Positions 53,169 to 62,401 are shown, counted from the stretch's first letter. The stretch is DNA of 64,000 bases from Butyricimonas sp. Marseille-P3923 (GCF_900184685.1 NZ_FXXL01000007.1:1612001-1676000); one strand, 5' to 3'. Translations and numbers: made by a program. Notes: generated by a model from the letters alone, not told the origin.

Positions 53169-53741
53169 ATGGAAAACAAACAAGATATACTAAAGCAGTT
53201 GGCAGATAGCGACATGGAAGTCGTGAAAAGTGCCATCGAGCAAATCAAACAAGAAGGCGATATCTCTATCGCGTCGGAATTGCTGGATATTCTATTACGC
53301 AGTCAAGATACAACCGTAATAACAAACATCACGTCATTACTTTCAGACGTGAAAGATTCCGACTTCAAAACCATTTTGATGGACAAACTTATCAACACGA
53401 CAAGCGAGTCGGGGAAAGCAAACCTCCTGCGTATTTGTTGGGAATCCGCCATTGATTTCTCTGAATACCTTGATGTATTCGTGGACATGTTATTAAACGA
53501 AGACTTTATCACGGCACTGGAAGCCTCCACCGTAATCGAAAATCTAGGAGGTAAAATCCCCGAAGAAAAAATACATATCGCCATCAAACGCCTCCAAGCA
53601 AACAGCGATGAAAACAAGAATTTCCTGCTGGAAGACACGCTCCTGCACCTCGAAGAACTACTTCGCCACGACGATGAAGAAGAGGACGAGAATGACGACC
53701 ATCACCACCATGATCACCATTGCGGTTGCGACGGGCACTGA
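53169..53741 (+). CDS. HEAT-like repeat protein with His/Cys-rich tail
   Basis: 190 residues from ATG at 53169 (MENKQDILKQLADSDMEVVK); the frame extends upstream through the xerD terminator, which cannot be coding. The body is helical-repeat-like (VKSAIEQIKQEGDISIASEL, then further paired helices). The tail is acidic and then metal-binding in character (EEEDENDDHHHHDHHCGCDGH). No exact family recognised. The last 28 bases overlap the 3' end of miaA on the other strand. Confidence 0.8.
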   Translation: MENKQDILKQLADSDMEVVKSAIEQIKQEGDISIASELLDILLRSQDTTVITNITSLLSDVKDSDFKTILMDKLINTTSESGKANLLRICWESAIDFSEYLDVFVDMLLNEDFITALEASTVIENLGGKIPEEKIHIAIKRLQANSDENKNFLLEDTLLHLEELLRHDDEEEDENDDHHHHDHHCGCDGH

Positions 53742-54646
53742 TTCATCCACTCCATCACCTGCCCGACTTTCTCGTCAAGCGGCATATTGCCGTCGAGCCA
53801 TTTAATATCAAAACCGTCGCGTTCCATCTTGCGAAACCAAGTCATCTGGCGTTTGGCAAATTGGTGAATAGCGATATTCAATTGCTCCACCATATCGTCA
53901 TAACTCAATTCTCCGGTAAGATAAAGAGTGAGATATTTGTATTCCAAACCGTAATAAATCAAATCCTCCGGTTTAATACCGCTATCCAGTAATCCTTTCA
54001 CTTCCTCCACCATGCCGGATTGCAAACGCGCGTGCAGCCGCTCCGTGATTCGTTGACGGCGACTTTCCCGGTCGAACAACACCCCAACAACCAGCGATTG
54101 AATTTCGGGGAACTCGCCTTTCACCGGTTCATGTGTTTTATAATACTCCGCGATCTCTATAGCCCGGATAGCCCGTTTGGCGGTATCAGTATCCGTCGTG
54201 TTATGCAGATCGCGATAAGACGCCAATAATTCTGCCAACTCCGGTAAAGACTTCCCGGACAAACGTGCCCGTAATTCCGGATTCTCCGGAACCGGAGTCA
54301 TGCGATACGCTTTCAATATCGACTCCACGTACAAGCCGCTTCCCCCGCACATCACGGGAAACACTCCCCGACTCCGACAATCATTCCACACCTTCAGAAA
54401 TTCCTGCTGGTACATGAAAAGATTAAAACGGAAACCCGCATCCGCGATATCAATCAGATGGAAAGGCACCGGCTGCCCCTCGTAAACATATTCTCCCAAA
54501 TCCTTCCCCGTACCGATATCCATTCCCCGGTAAATCTGCCGGGAATCCGCCGATATGATTTCACCCTTCAATTCCGCCGCCAACCGTACAGCCAAAGCTG
54601 TTTTCCCCGTTGCGGTCGCTCCCACGATAGATAATAAATTATACAT
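53714..54646 (-). CDS. miaA: tRNA dimethylallyltransferase
   Basis: 310 residues. P-loop SIVGATATGKTALAVRLA, substrate motif EIISADSRQIYRGMDIGTGK, MCGGSGLYVESILKAYRM, and the C-terminal tRNA-contact part KRQMTWFRKMERDGFDIKWL. It adds a dimethylallyl group to A37 of tRNAs reading UNN codons. The stop lies inside the end of the convergent His-tailed gene (28-base overlap). Confidence 0.97.
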   Translation of the reverse strand: MYNLLSIVGATATGKTALAVRLAAELKGEIISADSRQIYRGMDIGTGKDLGEYVYEGQPVPFHLIDIADAGFRFNLFMYQQEFLKVWNDCRSRGVFPVMCGGSGLYVESILKAYRMTPVPENPELRARLSGKSLPELAELLASYRDLHNTTDTDTAKRAIRAIEIAEYYKTHEPVKGEFPEIQSLVVGVLFDRESRRQRITERLHARLQSGMVEEVKGLLDSGIKPEDLIYYGLEYKYLTLYLTGELSYDDMVEQLNIAIHQFAKRQMTWFRKMERDGFDIKWLDGNMPLDEKVGQVMEWMNQCPSQPQW

Positions 54647-54684
54647 GAACTACGAGCTATTACAATTCTTGATTCTTAACCTGA

Positions 54685-54692
54685 CAAAGGTA
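54685..54692 (-). promoter_or_regulatory. -7 promoter box (TACCTTTG) for miaA
   Basis: Leftward TACCTTTG, 39 bases before the miaA ATG. Back-to-back with the box at 54745-54752. Confidence 0.5.
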
Positions 54693-54744
54693 ATATTTTT
54701 TAATTTATTCCTTGATTTAACAACAACCAAAGCGGGAAATTGCT

Positions 54745-54752
54745 ATATTTGG
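54745..54752 (+). promoter_or_regulatory. -7 promoter box (TATATTTG) for the GNAT gene
   Basis: TATATTTG 42 bases before the ATG at 54795; no -33 TTTG at standard spacing. Confidence 0.5.
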
Positions 54753-54794
54753 AAGCGATAAAATGAACTTATACACGAAAATTATACAACAACT

Positions 54795-55316
54795 ATGGTA
54801 AAGGATGACACTATTCGCTTGAGAGCCCTCGAACCGGAGGACTTGGAATACTTGTACAAGTGGGAGAACGATATGGATTTATGGGAAGTCAGTGATACAC
54901 TCACCCCATTCTCTATATTCACGTTAAAAAAATACATTGAAACGTGCCATCTGGATATCTATACCACCAAGCAATTGCGCTTGATGGTGGAACGGATTGA
55001 ACCTCAAACACGTGTAGGATTAGTCGATCTTTACGACTTCGATCCTTATCACCAACGTGCAGGTATCGGTATCATGATTCACGACAGCGAAAACCAAAAA
55101 CAAGGATTCGCTACTTCTGCTATCCGCCTGATGATAGACTACTGTTTCGAAACGCTGGGACTGAATCAGATATACAGTAGCGTGCCTAGTGGCAACATCG
55201 GCAGCCGGAAACTATTCGAGAAACTCGGTTTCGTGCAAACCGGTTACCGCAAAAACTGGCTGCGCCGGGGTAACGGGTGGGAAGATATTGTATATTTCCA
55301 ACTACTAAATCAATAA
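54795..55316 (+). CDS. GNAT-family N-acetyltransferase
   Basis: 173 residues, RimJ/SpeG-like. IRLRALEPEDLEYLYKWEND is the typical start; acetyl-CoA-binding strand/loop is GIGIMIHDSENQKQGFATSA; the C-terminal part LGLNQIYSSVPSGNIGSRKL then FEKLGFVQTGYRK completes the fold. It could acetylate a polyamine, a protein N-terminus or an antibiotic; the substrate is not predictable. Monocistronic, with its own -7 box and terminator. Confidence 0.92.
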   Translation: MVKDDTIRLRALEPEDLEYLYKWENDMDLWEVSDTLTPFSIFTLKKYIETCHLDIYTTKQLRLMVERIEPQTRVGLVDLYDFDPYHQRAGIGIMIHDSENQKQGFATSAIRLMIDYCFETLGLNQIYSSVPSGNIGSRKLFEKLGFVQTGYRKNWLRRGNGWEDIVYFQLLNQ

Positions 55317-55323
55317 ACCAGAC

Positions 55324-55348
55324 GAGAGGCTGTTTATGACAGCCTCTC
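55324..55348 (+). terminator. terminator after the GNAT gene
   Basis: 10-bp perfect stem GAGAGGCTGT / ACAGCCTCTC (55324-55333, 55339-55348), loop TTATG, then TTAGTTTATAAAG, which runs straight into the 9-nt repeat array. Confidence 0.8.
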
Positions 55349-55351
55349 TTA

Positions 55352-55450
55352 GTTTATAAAGTTCATAAAGTATCCCTTGCGGGAGCTAAAGTTTATAAAG
55401 TCAAGAAAAACACTTTATGAACCTTATAAACTTTACAAACCTTATAAACC
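55352..55450. repeat. paired inverted TTTATAAAG/TTCATAAAG units
   Basis: GTTTATAAAGTTCATAAAG (55352-55370) pairs, with one mismatch, with 55413-55431; further CCTTATAAAC units run to 55450, eight bases before the metallopeptidase ATG. As with the PASTA gene, the array keeps the frame open upstream and produces a false Tyr-Lys-rich N-terminus (YEPYKLYKPYKP). Confidence 0.8.
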
Positions 55451-55457
55451 CATTATC

Positions 55458-57449
55458 ATGAAACACTCTTTATTATTGGTATGTTTATTTACAGGACTTA
55501 TCGCAAAAGCCGAGATTCCGGAGAAAACAATACAAGCCACGATCAACGCCATTCAAACCAAAGGCGGTACCGATAAAACTCTCATCGAAGCCGGAGTGCG
55601 TCAAGCGGCGCACCTTTGGCAGACGCAAGACGGGACGGATACAGAATTTCAAAAGTTTTGCGTGAATAACTACATCACTACCGCGGCGGAAAAGGAACAA
55701 GTATTCCAAAAAGTAAGTCATTATTTTGAAGCCCTCTGGGGACATTTCAACGAGATATCGCTCCAGTTGCAGTTGAACCTGCACCAAGATAACGGCCCTC
55801 TTCATGACATAGACCCCATGTTCGGGGCATACAGTCCGGGGGCACACCTCATCAACGATTTTTACAACAACAAGATCGGGTTCATCATCGCCCTCAACTT
55901 CCCGGAAGTTCCCTTGCAGGACAAGGAGAAACTGGGTACAGACCGCACGGCATGGGCATACGCCCGTCTGGGTGACGTGTTCACGGAGAGAGTACCCGCC
56001 GAACTACTGCAAGCAGGAGCCAAAGCGGAAAGCGACGCCGACGTCTATATTTCCAGCTATAACATCTACATGGGACACGTGTTGAATCCCAAGGGGCAAA
56101 AACTATTCCCGGAAGACAAAATACTGCTTACCCACTGGAATTTACGGGATGAAATCAAAGCCAATTACAACAAAGGAAAAGAGGGACTGGACAAACAACG
56201 TACGGTGTACGAGGTAATGAAGCGTATCATATCCCAAGAAATCCCGACACAAGTGATCAATTCCGGTGCTTACGACTGGAATCCTTACACGAACACTCTC
56301 GCTCAAAACGGACAATCCGCCACCGGGACACCGGAAGACACGGAACGTTACCAACGGATGTTGAATAACTTCCACGCCATGCAAGCCATCGATCCTTACG
56401 CCGGAAAGAACTTTATCGACCGTAAATTCTCCGGAGAAATGGAGGTTTCCGTGGAAGACGTGAAAGCTCTGTTCAATCAATTTCTCACCTCCCCGGAATT
56501 AAAAGAGGTCGGCAAAATTATCTCCAAACGTTTGGGAAGAAAGTTGGAAGCCTATGATATATGGTACGACGGTTTTAAACCCCGCAGCAATCTGGATGAA
56601 ACCAAACTGGACGCGCAAATACAAAAACTGTATCCCGATGCCGGGGCATTCAAGGCAGGACTTCCCTCTCTGTTAATCCATTTGGGCTTTACCCCGGAGC
56701 GGGCGAACGAGATATGCGACAAGATTGCCGTGGATGCAGCCCGCGGCTCCGGTCACGCGTGGGGAGCCGCCATGAAAGGTCAACAATCCCATCTCCGCAC
56801 CCGTATTCCTTCCGAGGGAATGAACTACAAGGGATACAACATCGCCGTACACGAGTTCGGGCATAACGTGGAGCAAACGATCTCCATGTATAACGTGGAC
56901 AATTTCATGATGGCAGGAGTCCCCAACACGGCTTTCACGGAAGCCCTCGCTTTCGTATTCCAGAAACGGGATTTACAACTTCTCGGCATCGAGAACAACG
57001 ATCCGGAGAAAGACAAACTGGACATCCTCGACAAGTTCTGGAGCCTGTACGAGATCATGGGTGTTTCCATGCTCGACATCTCCGTGTGGGAATGGATGTA
57101 CGCCCATCCCGACGCCACGGCGGAACAACTCAAAGAAGCCACAATCACGCTATCAAAAGAGATATGGAATAAATATTACGCTCCCGTCTTCGGTAAAAAA
57201 GACGAAACCGTACTGGCAATCTATTCGCACATGATCAGCTACCCGCTGTATCTATCCGCCTACGCTTTCGGACAAATCATCGAATTTCAATTGGAAGACT
57301 ATCTTAACGGCAAAAACTTTGCCCAAGAAGTAGACCGCATCTATCGCTTGGGACGCCTCACCCCGAACGAATGGATGATCCAAGCCACGGGTAGCCCTCT
57401 AAGCGTGGAACCTCTGGTACACGCTTTACAAAAAGCAATAAAGAAATAA
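55458..57449 (+). CDS. secreted zinc metallopeptidase (HEXXH gluzincin-like)
   Basis: 663 residues from ATG at 55458; signal peptide MKHSLLLVCLFTGLIAKA. Zinc motif HEFGH at residues 465-469 (YNIAVHEFGHNVEQTISMY), and a candidate third ligand Glu ~35 residues on (NTAFTEALAFVFQKRDL), as in gluzincins. The rest is mostly helical with an N-terminal cap region, recalling M3/M32-type peptidases, though no exact family is claimed. It should be periplasmic or secreted and cleave peptides. Single gene; no clear promoter box was found because the upstream region is occupied by the repeat array. Confidence 0.85.
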   Translation: MKHSLLLVCLFTGLIAKAEIPEKTIQATINAIQTKGGTDKTLIEAGVRQAAHLWQTQDGTDTEFQKFCVNNYITTAAEKEQVFQKVSHYFEALWGHFNEISLQLQLNLHQDNGPLHDIDPMFGAYSPGAHLINDFYNNKIGFIIALNFPEVPLQDKEKLGTDRTAWAYARLGDVFTERVPAELLQAGAKAESDADVYISSYNIYMGHVLNPKGQKLFPEDKILLTHWNLRDEIKANYNKGKEGLDKQRTVYEVMKRIISQEIPTQVINSGAYDWNPYTNTLAQNGQSATGTPEDTERYQRMLNNFHAMQAIDPYAGKNFIDRKFSGEMEVSVEDVKALFNQFLTSPELKEVGKIISKRLGRKLEAYDIWYDGFKPRSNLDETKLDAQIQKLYPDAGAFKAGLPSLLIHLGFTPERANEICDKIAVDAARGSGHAWGAAMKGQQSHLRTRIPSEGMNYKGYNIAVHEFGHNVEQTISMYNVDNFMMAGVPNTAFTEALAFVFQKRDLQLLGIENNDPEKDKLDILDKFWSLYEIMGVSMLDISVWEWMYAHPDATAEQLKEATITLSKEIWNKYYAPVFGKKDETVLAIYSHMISYPLYLSAYAFGQIIEFQLEDYLNGKNFAQEVDRIYRLGRLTPNEWMIQATGSPLSVEPLVHALQKAIKK

Positions 57450-57457
57450 ACTCTAAA

Positions 57458-57561
57458 TCGCCTTCGGCGAGTTACAGGTTTCAAGGCTTAAACGTCAGAG
57501 AAGCAACCTGCAACTTGCCGAAGGCAAATGCAACTTGTAACCTGCAACTCGCCGAAGGCGA
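57458..57561. repeat. three copies of a 23-nt unit (one inverted, two direct)
   Basis: Units at 57458-57480 (TCGCCTTCGGCGAG... on +), 57505-57527 and 57539-57561 (…CTTGCCGAAGGCAA and …CTCGCCGAAGGCGA). The outer pair agrees at 22 of 23 positions when inverted. It lies immediately after the metallopeptidase stop and within the end of a weak leftward frame. Confidence 0.75.
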
Positions 57562-57686
57562 ACATATAAAGTTACGATAGCCAGAACCATCCCCCATAAG
57601 GTTACGAACAATACCACGTTCCCGTCGGAAAATACTCCAAATAAGCCACTCTTTCCCGAATCATTATATCTAAATTTATTATGCAC
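57495..57686 (-). CDS. possible small membrane protein (63 residues)
   Basis: The first 45 residues look protein-like: MHNKFRYNDSGKSGLFGVF followed by one membrane helix (VVLFVTLWGMVLAIVTLYV). The last ~20 residues are encoded by the 23-nt repeat copies, so the original C-terminus may have been replaced by repeat insertion. No promoter box or homologue can be cited. It may be non-coding. Confidence 0.35.
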   Translation of the reverse strand: MHNKFRYNDSGKSGLFGVFSDGNVVLFVTLWGMVLAIVTLYVRLRRVAGYKLHLPSASCRLLL

Positions 57687-57748
57687 AAGAATGACCTTTC
57701 CACTTCCGTGGTATAGTACATTCTTTTATCGGATGCGACAAATTTGTG

Positions 57749-58288
57749 ATGGAAGAACTTGATTTGATTTTAGAGGGGATAAATAACAGGGAAGAAAAGA
57801 GTTGGAAACAACTCTATACCATCTGTTACAAAGCGTTATGTACCTATTCGGAAACAATCGTCAACAACTTTGACGACGCAAAAGATATTGTACAAGACCT
57901 CTTCATTAATATATGGTATACAGATACCCGATTCCCGACCTCTCGGGAATTATTAAGTTATCTCTACAAGTCAACATATCGTAATTCACTGATTTTCATT
58001 CGTGACAAGAGAAATCAATACCATATTTTAAACAAAATGAAACAAGAACACTACCCGGAAGAGTTTCCGCTGGATTTCTTACTCAAAACCGTTCAAGTCG
58101 AAATCATCAGACATTTGCACGCGTATATAGAAAAACTGCCACCCATGCAAAAAAGAATCATAGAACTGAGTATCGCCGGACTATCCGGCAAAGAGATTGC
58201 CGCAAAATTAGGAATCAGCATAAACACGGTAAAAGTACAAAAAAGCAGGGGATTGAAATTTCTCCGGAAACATTTAAAAAACAAATAA
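57749..58288 (+). CDS. ECF-type RNA polymerase sigma factor
   Basis: 179 residues from the ATG at 57749 (a GTG one codon earlier is possible). Sigma2: YSETIVNNFDDAKDIVQDLF; sigma4: ELSIAGLSGKEIAAKLGISI then NTVKVQKSRGLKFL. Unlike the two other sigma genes here it is rightward and converges on the M16 operon instead of heading a fecR-susC unit. It may serve the SusCD system whose SusD end lies at 63503-64000, or an unlinked one. No FecR gene follows; the next gene is on the other strand 46 bases away. Confidence 0.92.
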   Translation: MEELDLILEGINNREEKSWKQLYTICYKALCTYSETIVNNFDDAKDIVQDLFINIWYTDTRFPTSRELLSYLYKSTYRNSLIFIRDKRNQYHILNKMKQEHYPEEFPLDFLLKTVQVEIIRHLHAYIEKLPPMQKRIIELSIAGLSGKEIAAKLGISINTVKVQKSRGLKFLRKHLKNK

Positions 58289-58334
58289 AGAATGCCGCCC
58301 GAACGGAAAAAACGTACCCGGGCGACCTCTCTAC

Positions 58335-61124
58335 TCACTTTCTCGACTTAATGACTAAATCAACACACTGTGCACTACCAAAAAACTTACGGGCAAAAGA
58401 CAACACATCTTTAGCTTTTATTCTATCAATAAACGATTCAAAATAATAAGGTGAATCCATTCTTTTCCCTGTTTTATTATAAAATTGAAGATTCTCCGTC
58501 CAGAAAGCAATCGTGTTATAAACGGCATCATCCGCAGCCTTCTTCTCCTTCTTTATAGCTAGAACAAAATCTTCCACAGCTTCTTCCGACAGTCCTTTTT
58601 CCAGAAATTCCCGCACCTGTTCATGAACAAGTGCCCTCATCTGCGGTCCTTTATCCAATGAAGTCGCAAAGCGGATAAATAATTCTTGCAAACAATGGGG
58701 AGAAGTCGTCGTTCCTCCTAAAACCTGAACACCATAAGCAGCCCCTTGCTCACCCCGGATTTTATCCTGCAACGAATATTGGAAATACAATTTCAGTACA
58801 TGCATACACACTTCATCTATCGGACGAGTTTTTAATGTATTCTGAAACTCTATACTTACCATATATTTTTCATCGGGCATATCAACCTCCACGTCCTCGG
58901 TAATATTCCCCAGACGATTATAATTATAATCCACCGCTTTCTCTTTCCGGTAAATAGACGGGAGTGCCCCGATGTATTTAGCCACTAATTCTTGAGCCTC
59001 TTCCCGTTTGATATCTCCCACCAGATAAAATACGAAATCGGATGCATCCCGGAAACGATCTTGATAAATCCGAATCATTCGGTCATAATCCATTGCGGCA
59101 TAGTAAACCGAATCCTTTTTCCAAAGACGCGGTGATTCCACTCGCCGGATTGCACCAAGCACCTCTCGGATCGTATCATTCATAGTTCGACGAGCGTTAG
59201 ACTGAGTCATTTGACCAACCGTTACAAAGCGATCAAAAACTATCCGGTCGAATCTCGGGTGCTCCATTGCCAAATAAAACAACTGAAAAGCGAAATCAGC
59301 ATCTTTCAATACCGCCGAAACACTAATACTTTCAGCACGTTCATCCAAAGACACGTTCATATTTACCGTGCGATCCTTCATCAAATATTTTAGCGTCTGC
59401 ATATCATACTTGTACAAACCGGACTCTAAAACTAACGCGGACAAAGCGTCCGCCGAAGGCAAATCCTCTGCCGCCAGCAAAGAACGCCCGCCGACACTTC
59501 CAGCCAATAGGTTAAAAGTTCCCCTATCCCCGTCTGTATATTTATAATACACTTTTGCCCCATTATTCAAAACCCACTCTTCCGCATCCAAATCCTTCAA
59601 TTTCCTCTCTTTTACAACTCGTCCGCCTTGAATTTCAAAATCAACCAACTCGGTATTGCCATCCATCACCTGCAATTCAACTCGATTCTCTTCCATTTCA
59701 AGCGAACGGGATTGGGCAATCATTCCCTTTATCTCCGCCACACTCGGGAAAGTATACGTGGAATCGCTACCTTGCATCAGGAAAACCCAATTTTTACCAT
59801 CATCCCACTTGGATATCCATGCTTGAAAAGTTTTAGCCGACAGCGTATCAAGAACCCCCGATAAGGCTGCCAATTTTTCATCCACACTGCACAGCGGCTT
59901 CCCAAGCAAAAAATGATCTTTATAAATCTGAAGAAACACATCATTAGGGATATTATTCTCCTGATTCATGCTTGCCTTTACTTCTCTCCGGTAACTCTCG
60001 AATGCAGGCTTCAACACCTCATCCGTGAAACCCAAGCGATGTACATATTCCATCTGGTCCAAAAGTTGCCGTAAAGCCTCTTTCTCTTTCCCGGGCAACG
60101 ATGTCAAGGCGATATTCAGCCCGTCATAATTCCGTTGCATATTAAAAACACCGACACCGGCATTTAAAATATAGGAATCCCCAACCTGCAAGTACTCGGC
60201 AAGAGCACCACGCATAATCCGATTGTAAAAATCACGCAACAACCTCTCTCGCGACATCGCTTCCAATGTACTCTCCGCCTCTTTCCGAATCCGCTTCACC
60301 AGCATCACCGAATTATTGGGAATTTCCTTGTCTATCAACTTCGCGTACAAAGGTTCATCATTATCCTCTATCCCGTAAACGACACGAGTTTTCGGGTTCT
60401 TCCTTTTCGGAATAGGATTAAACAACCGCTTCACTTCAGCCTCCATCCCGCTCACGTCAATATCTCCCAGTATCACCACCGCCTGCAAATCCGGACGATA
60501 AAAATCCTTATAATACTCCTTCAACTTCTCCGGTGTAAAATTCTGTACAACATCCACCGAACCGATAATATCATGTGTTGCGTATTTACTTCCATTGTAC
60601 ATATAAGGATCGGACATTTTCTGCACTCTTTTGCTCACAGTCATTCTCGTGCGGCGCTCCTCCCGAATCACCTTACGTTCCTGATCCATATCTTCCGGTT
60701 TCAACGTCAAAAAACCCGACCAATCCCGCAATACTAACACGCACGAATCAAGCAATCCCGAGGAAGCCGTAGGGACATTCTTTATATTATACACCGTTTC
60801 ATCGTACCCCGTCTTGGCATTAAAAAGTGCAATTCCGTTACGTTTCAAAAAAGCAGGAACTCCATCGGGAAAACTTTCCGTGGCGTGAAAAGCCATATGC
60901 TCCAGCACATGTGCCAACCCGTTCTGCTCCTCCTCTTCCATCAACGAACCGACATTCTGTATCAGATAAAAATCAGCACATCCGGGTTGCGTTCCCGTGT
61001 GGCGTATATAATAAGTCAACCCGTTTCCCAACTTTCCATGACGAAACACAGAAGAACTGTCTTGGGCTAAAGCAAAAGCCCAAGAACATGAAAGGAACAA
61101 AAATAATACTATTACGCACTTCAT
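58335..61124 (-). CDS. M16-family zinc metallopeptidase (insulinase/PqqL-like)
   Basis: 929 residues. Signal peptide MKCVIVLFLFLSCSWAFALAQ. Inverted zinc motif HVLEH at residues 72-76 (NGLAHVLEHMAFHATESFPD) with the downstream Glu in an NAKTGYDETVY context; the M16 C-domain repeats follow (DFYRPDLQAVVILGDIDVSG, and YLVGDIKREEAQELVAKYIG in the second half). The layout of two M16 halves matches PqqL/insulinase-type exported peptidases that degrade small proteins inside a closed chamber. It overlaps the thioredoxin gene by four bases (ATGA) and ends the operon, suggesting peptide rather than glycan as the locus substrate. Confidence 0.94.
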   Translation of the reverse strand: MKCVIVLFLFLSCSWAFALAQDSSSVFRHGKLGNGLTYYIRHTGTQPGCADFYLIQNVGSLMEEEEQNGLAHVLEHMAFHATESFPDGVPAFLKRNGIALFNAKTGYDETVYNIKNVPTASSGLLDSCVLVLRDWSGFLTLKPEDMDQERKVIREERRTRMTVSKRVQKMSDPYMYNGSKYATHDIIGSVDVVQNFTPEKLKEYYKDFYRPDLQAVVILGDIDVSGMEAEVKRLFNPIPKRKNPKTRVVYGIEDNDEPLYAKLIDKEIPNNSVMLVKRIRKEAESTLEAMSRERLLRDFYNRIMRGALAEYLQVGDSYILNAGVGVFNMQRNYDGLNIALTSLPGKEKEALRQLLDQMEYVHRLGFTDEVLKPAFESYRREVKASMNQENNIPNDVFLQIYKDHFLLGKPLCSVDEKLAALSGVLDTLSAKTFQAWISKWDDGKNWVFLMQGSDSTYTFPSVAEIKGMIAQSRSLEMEENRVELQVMDGNTELVDFEIQGGRVVKERKLKDLDAEEWVLNNGAKVYYKYTDGDRGTFNLLAGSVGGRSLLAAEDLPSADALSALVLESGLYKYDMQTLKYLMKDRTVNMNVSLDERAESISVSAVLKDADFAFQLFYLAMEHPRFDRIVFDRFVTVGQMTQSNARRTMNDTIREVLGAIRRVESPRLWKKDSVYYAAMDYDRMIRIYQDRFRDASDFVFYLVGDIKREEAQELVAKYIGALPSIYRKEKAVDYNYNRLGNITEDVEVDMPDEKYMVSIEFQNTLKTRPIDEVCMHVLKLYFQYSLQDKIRGEQGAAYGVQVLGGTTTSPHCLQELFIRFATSLDKGPQMRALVHEQVREFLEKGLSEEAVEDFVLAIKKEKKAADDAVYNTIAFWTENLQFYNKTGKRMDSPYYFESFIDRIKAKDVLSFARKFFGSAQCVDLVIKSRK

Positions 61125-62401
61125 AATGTATTCAATCTACTCTGGATCATTTTCTGTAACTGCAATCTCATCTGCTCGTTATCAATTTCCGCACTCACGA
61201 TAAATGCCTGATTAAAACATTGCTTTGCCTTTGACAAATCCCCGGTTTCTTTATAACAATCCGCTAAAATACACAACACCCGGGTTTTCAACTGCGGGGT
61301 TATCGAAGGGAAAGCCAACGCTCTCTCCAACCATGGTATTACCCGTGGGTAAGCGCCTTCCGGTAAACGTCCTTGATAAAGTGTAAACAAATCCTCAACA
61401 GGCATCGTGTAATTGTTCACGGTTAAAACAGTATCCGCCCCATCAAAATATTGATTCATCTTCTCGAAAAAAACATCCGTATTTTTCCGGTTCAAATTAT
61501 AATACCCGTCTGCCAACAAATTAATCGCCTCGAACGCCGACAACTTTCCAAACGGGATGCTCCCGTAAACAACATTCAAATCCCCGTTCAATCGCTCTAA
61601 CTCCTGCTTATACTCAGACTTTCCCTCCCGGCAAAGAGATATAATATACCCATTAAATAACGCTATAATATAATTATCCACCTCACTTTTACCAACTTTT
61701 TCTACATATTGCTCATAATTCGCCACCAACCCGTCAAAAATAAAATCATTCTTCGCCTTCTTGGCATGGAACATCACCAACAAAGAAAAATCCTCCTCGT
61801 TTGCCATATTCTCCAGTTTCTTGCTATTCACGTACTCGTCAAAAAGGGACTCTATACGTACAACCCATTTTTCACGATTATACCCTTCTTGAGTACCTAT
61901 AAATACAGGAGCCTGCAAAAGCAACTCTTGTCGCAAATCCAGATTTTTTTTCTCTTTCTTTACTTTCTCGTACAACTTCTCAAAACTCAAAGCATCACCT
62001 CGTACGACTTTTGCCTCGTGTAACAAAGCCCCCGGCTCCATCACCCCGTTAATCGTGCGGACTACTTCTCCTTTCCCGTTTATAAACAACAGCGTGGGAA
62101 GTACTTCCACTTTATACTTCTGCACGATCGTCTTATTCTCCGGAGCCTCCACATTCATCTGAATAGATACAAAGTTTTTATTGAAATACTCCCCCACTTC
62201 CGGCAAAGTAAAAACCTCACTTGCCATCAATTTACACGGTTGACACCAATCGGCATAAAAATCGACAAAAAGCTCTTTCTTCTCCTTTTTAGCTTTCGCC
62301 ATAGCGTCCTCAAATGTCCCCTCGAAAAAAGTAATTTGGGCAGAAACCGTCCCAAGCAATCCTAAAAACAGGATCACCAAACTAAATTTTATATATCTCA
62401 T
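61121..62401 (-). CDS. secreted thioredoxin-domain protein
   Basis: 426 residues. Signal peptide MRYIKFSLVILFLGLLGTVSAQ, then an N-terminal thioredoxin fold: VDFYADWCQPCKLM (WCQPC at residues 52-56), YKVEVLPTLLFINGKGEV (cis-Pro). The remaining 280 residues are helical, with TPR-like end (KTRVLCILADCYKETGDLSK, AKQCFNQAFIVSAEIDNEQM). This is the DsbD-gamma/thiol-disulfide type common in Bacteroidota periplasm. Together with M16 peptidase and SusD it could reduce disulfides in imported peptides before cleavage; that is inference from gene order. Confidence 0.9.
   Translation of the reverse strand: MRYIKFSLVILFLGLLGTVSAQITFFEGTFEDAMAKAKKEKKELFVDFYADWCQPCKLMASEVFTLPEVGEYFNKNFVSIQMNVEAPENKTIVQKYKVEVLPTLLFINGKGEVVRTINGVMEPGALLHEAKVVRGDALSFEKLYEKVKKEKKNLDLRQELLLQAPVFIGTQEGYNREKWVVRIESLFDEYVNSKKLENMANEEDFSLLVMFHAKKAKNDFIFDGLVANYEQYVEKVGKSEVDNYIIALFNGYIISLCREGKSEYKQELERLNGDLNVVYGSIPFGKLSAFEAINLLADGYYNLNRKNTDVFFEKMNQYFDGADTVLTVNNYTMPVEDLFTLYQGRLPEGAYPRVIPWLERALAFPSITPQLKTRVLCILADCYKETGDLSKAKQCFNQAFIVSAEIDNEQMRLQLQKMIQSRLNTL

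Noticed and set aside
55377-55457. N-terminal extension of the metallopeptidase
   Set aside because: It is translated from the 9-nt repeat array and would bury the signal peptide that begins at 55458.
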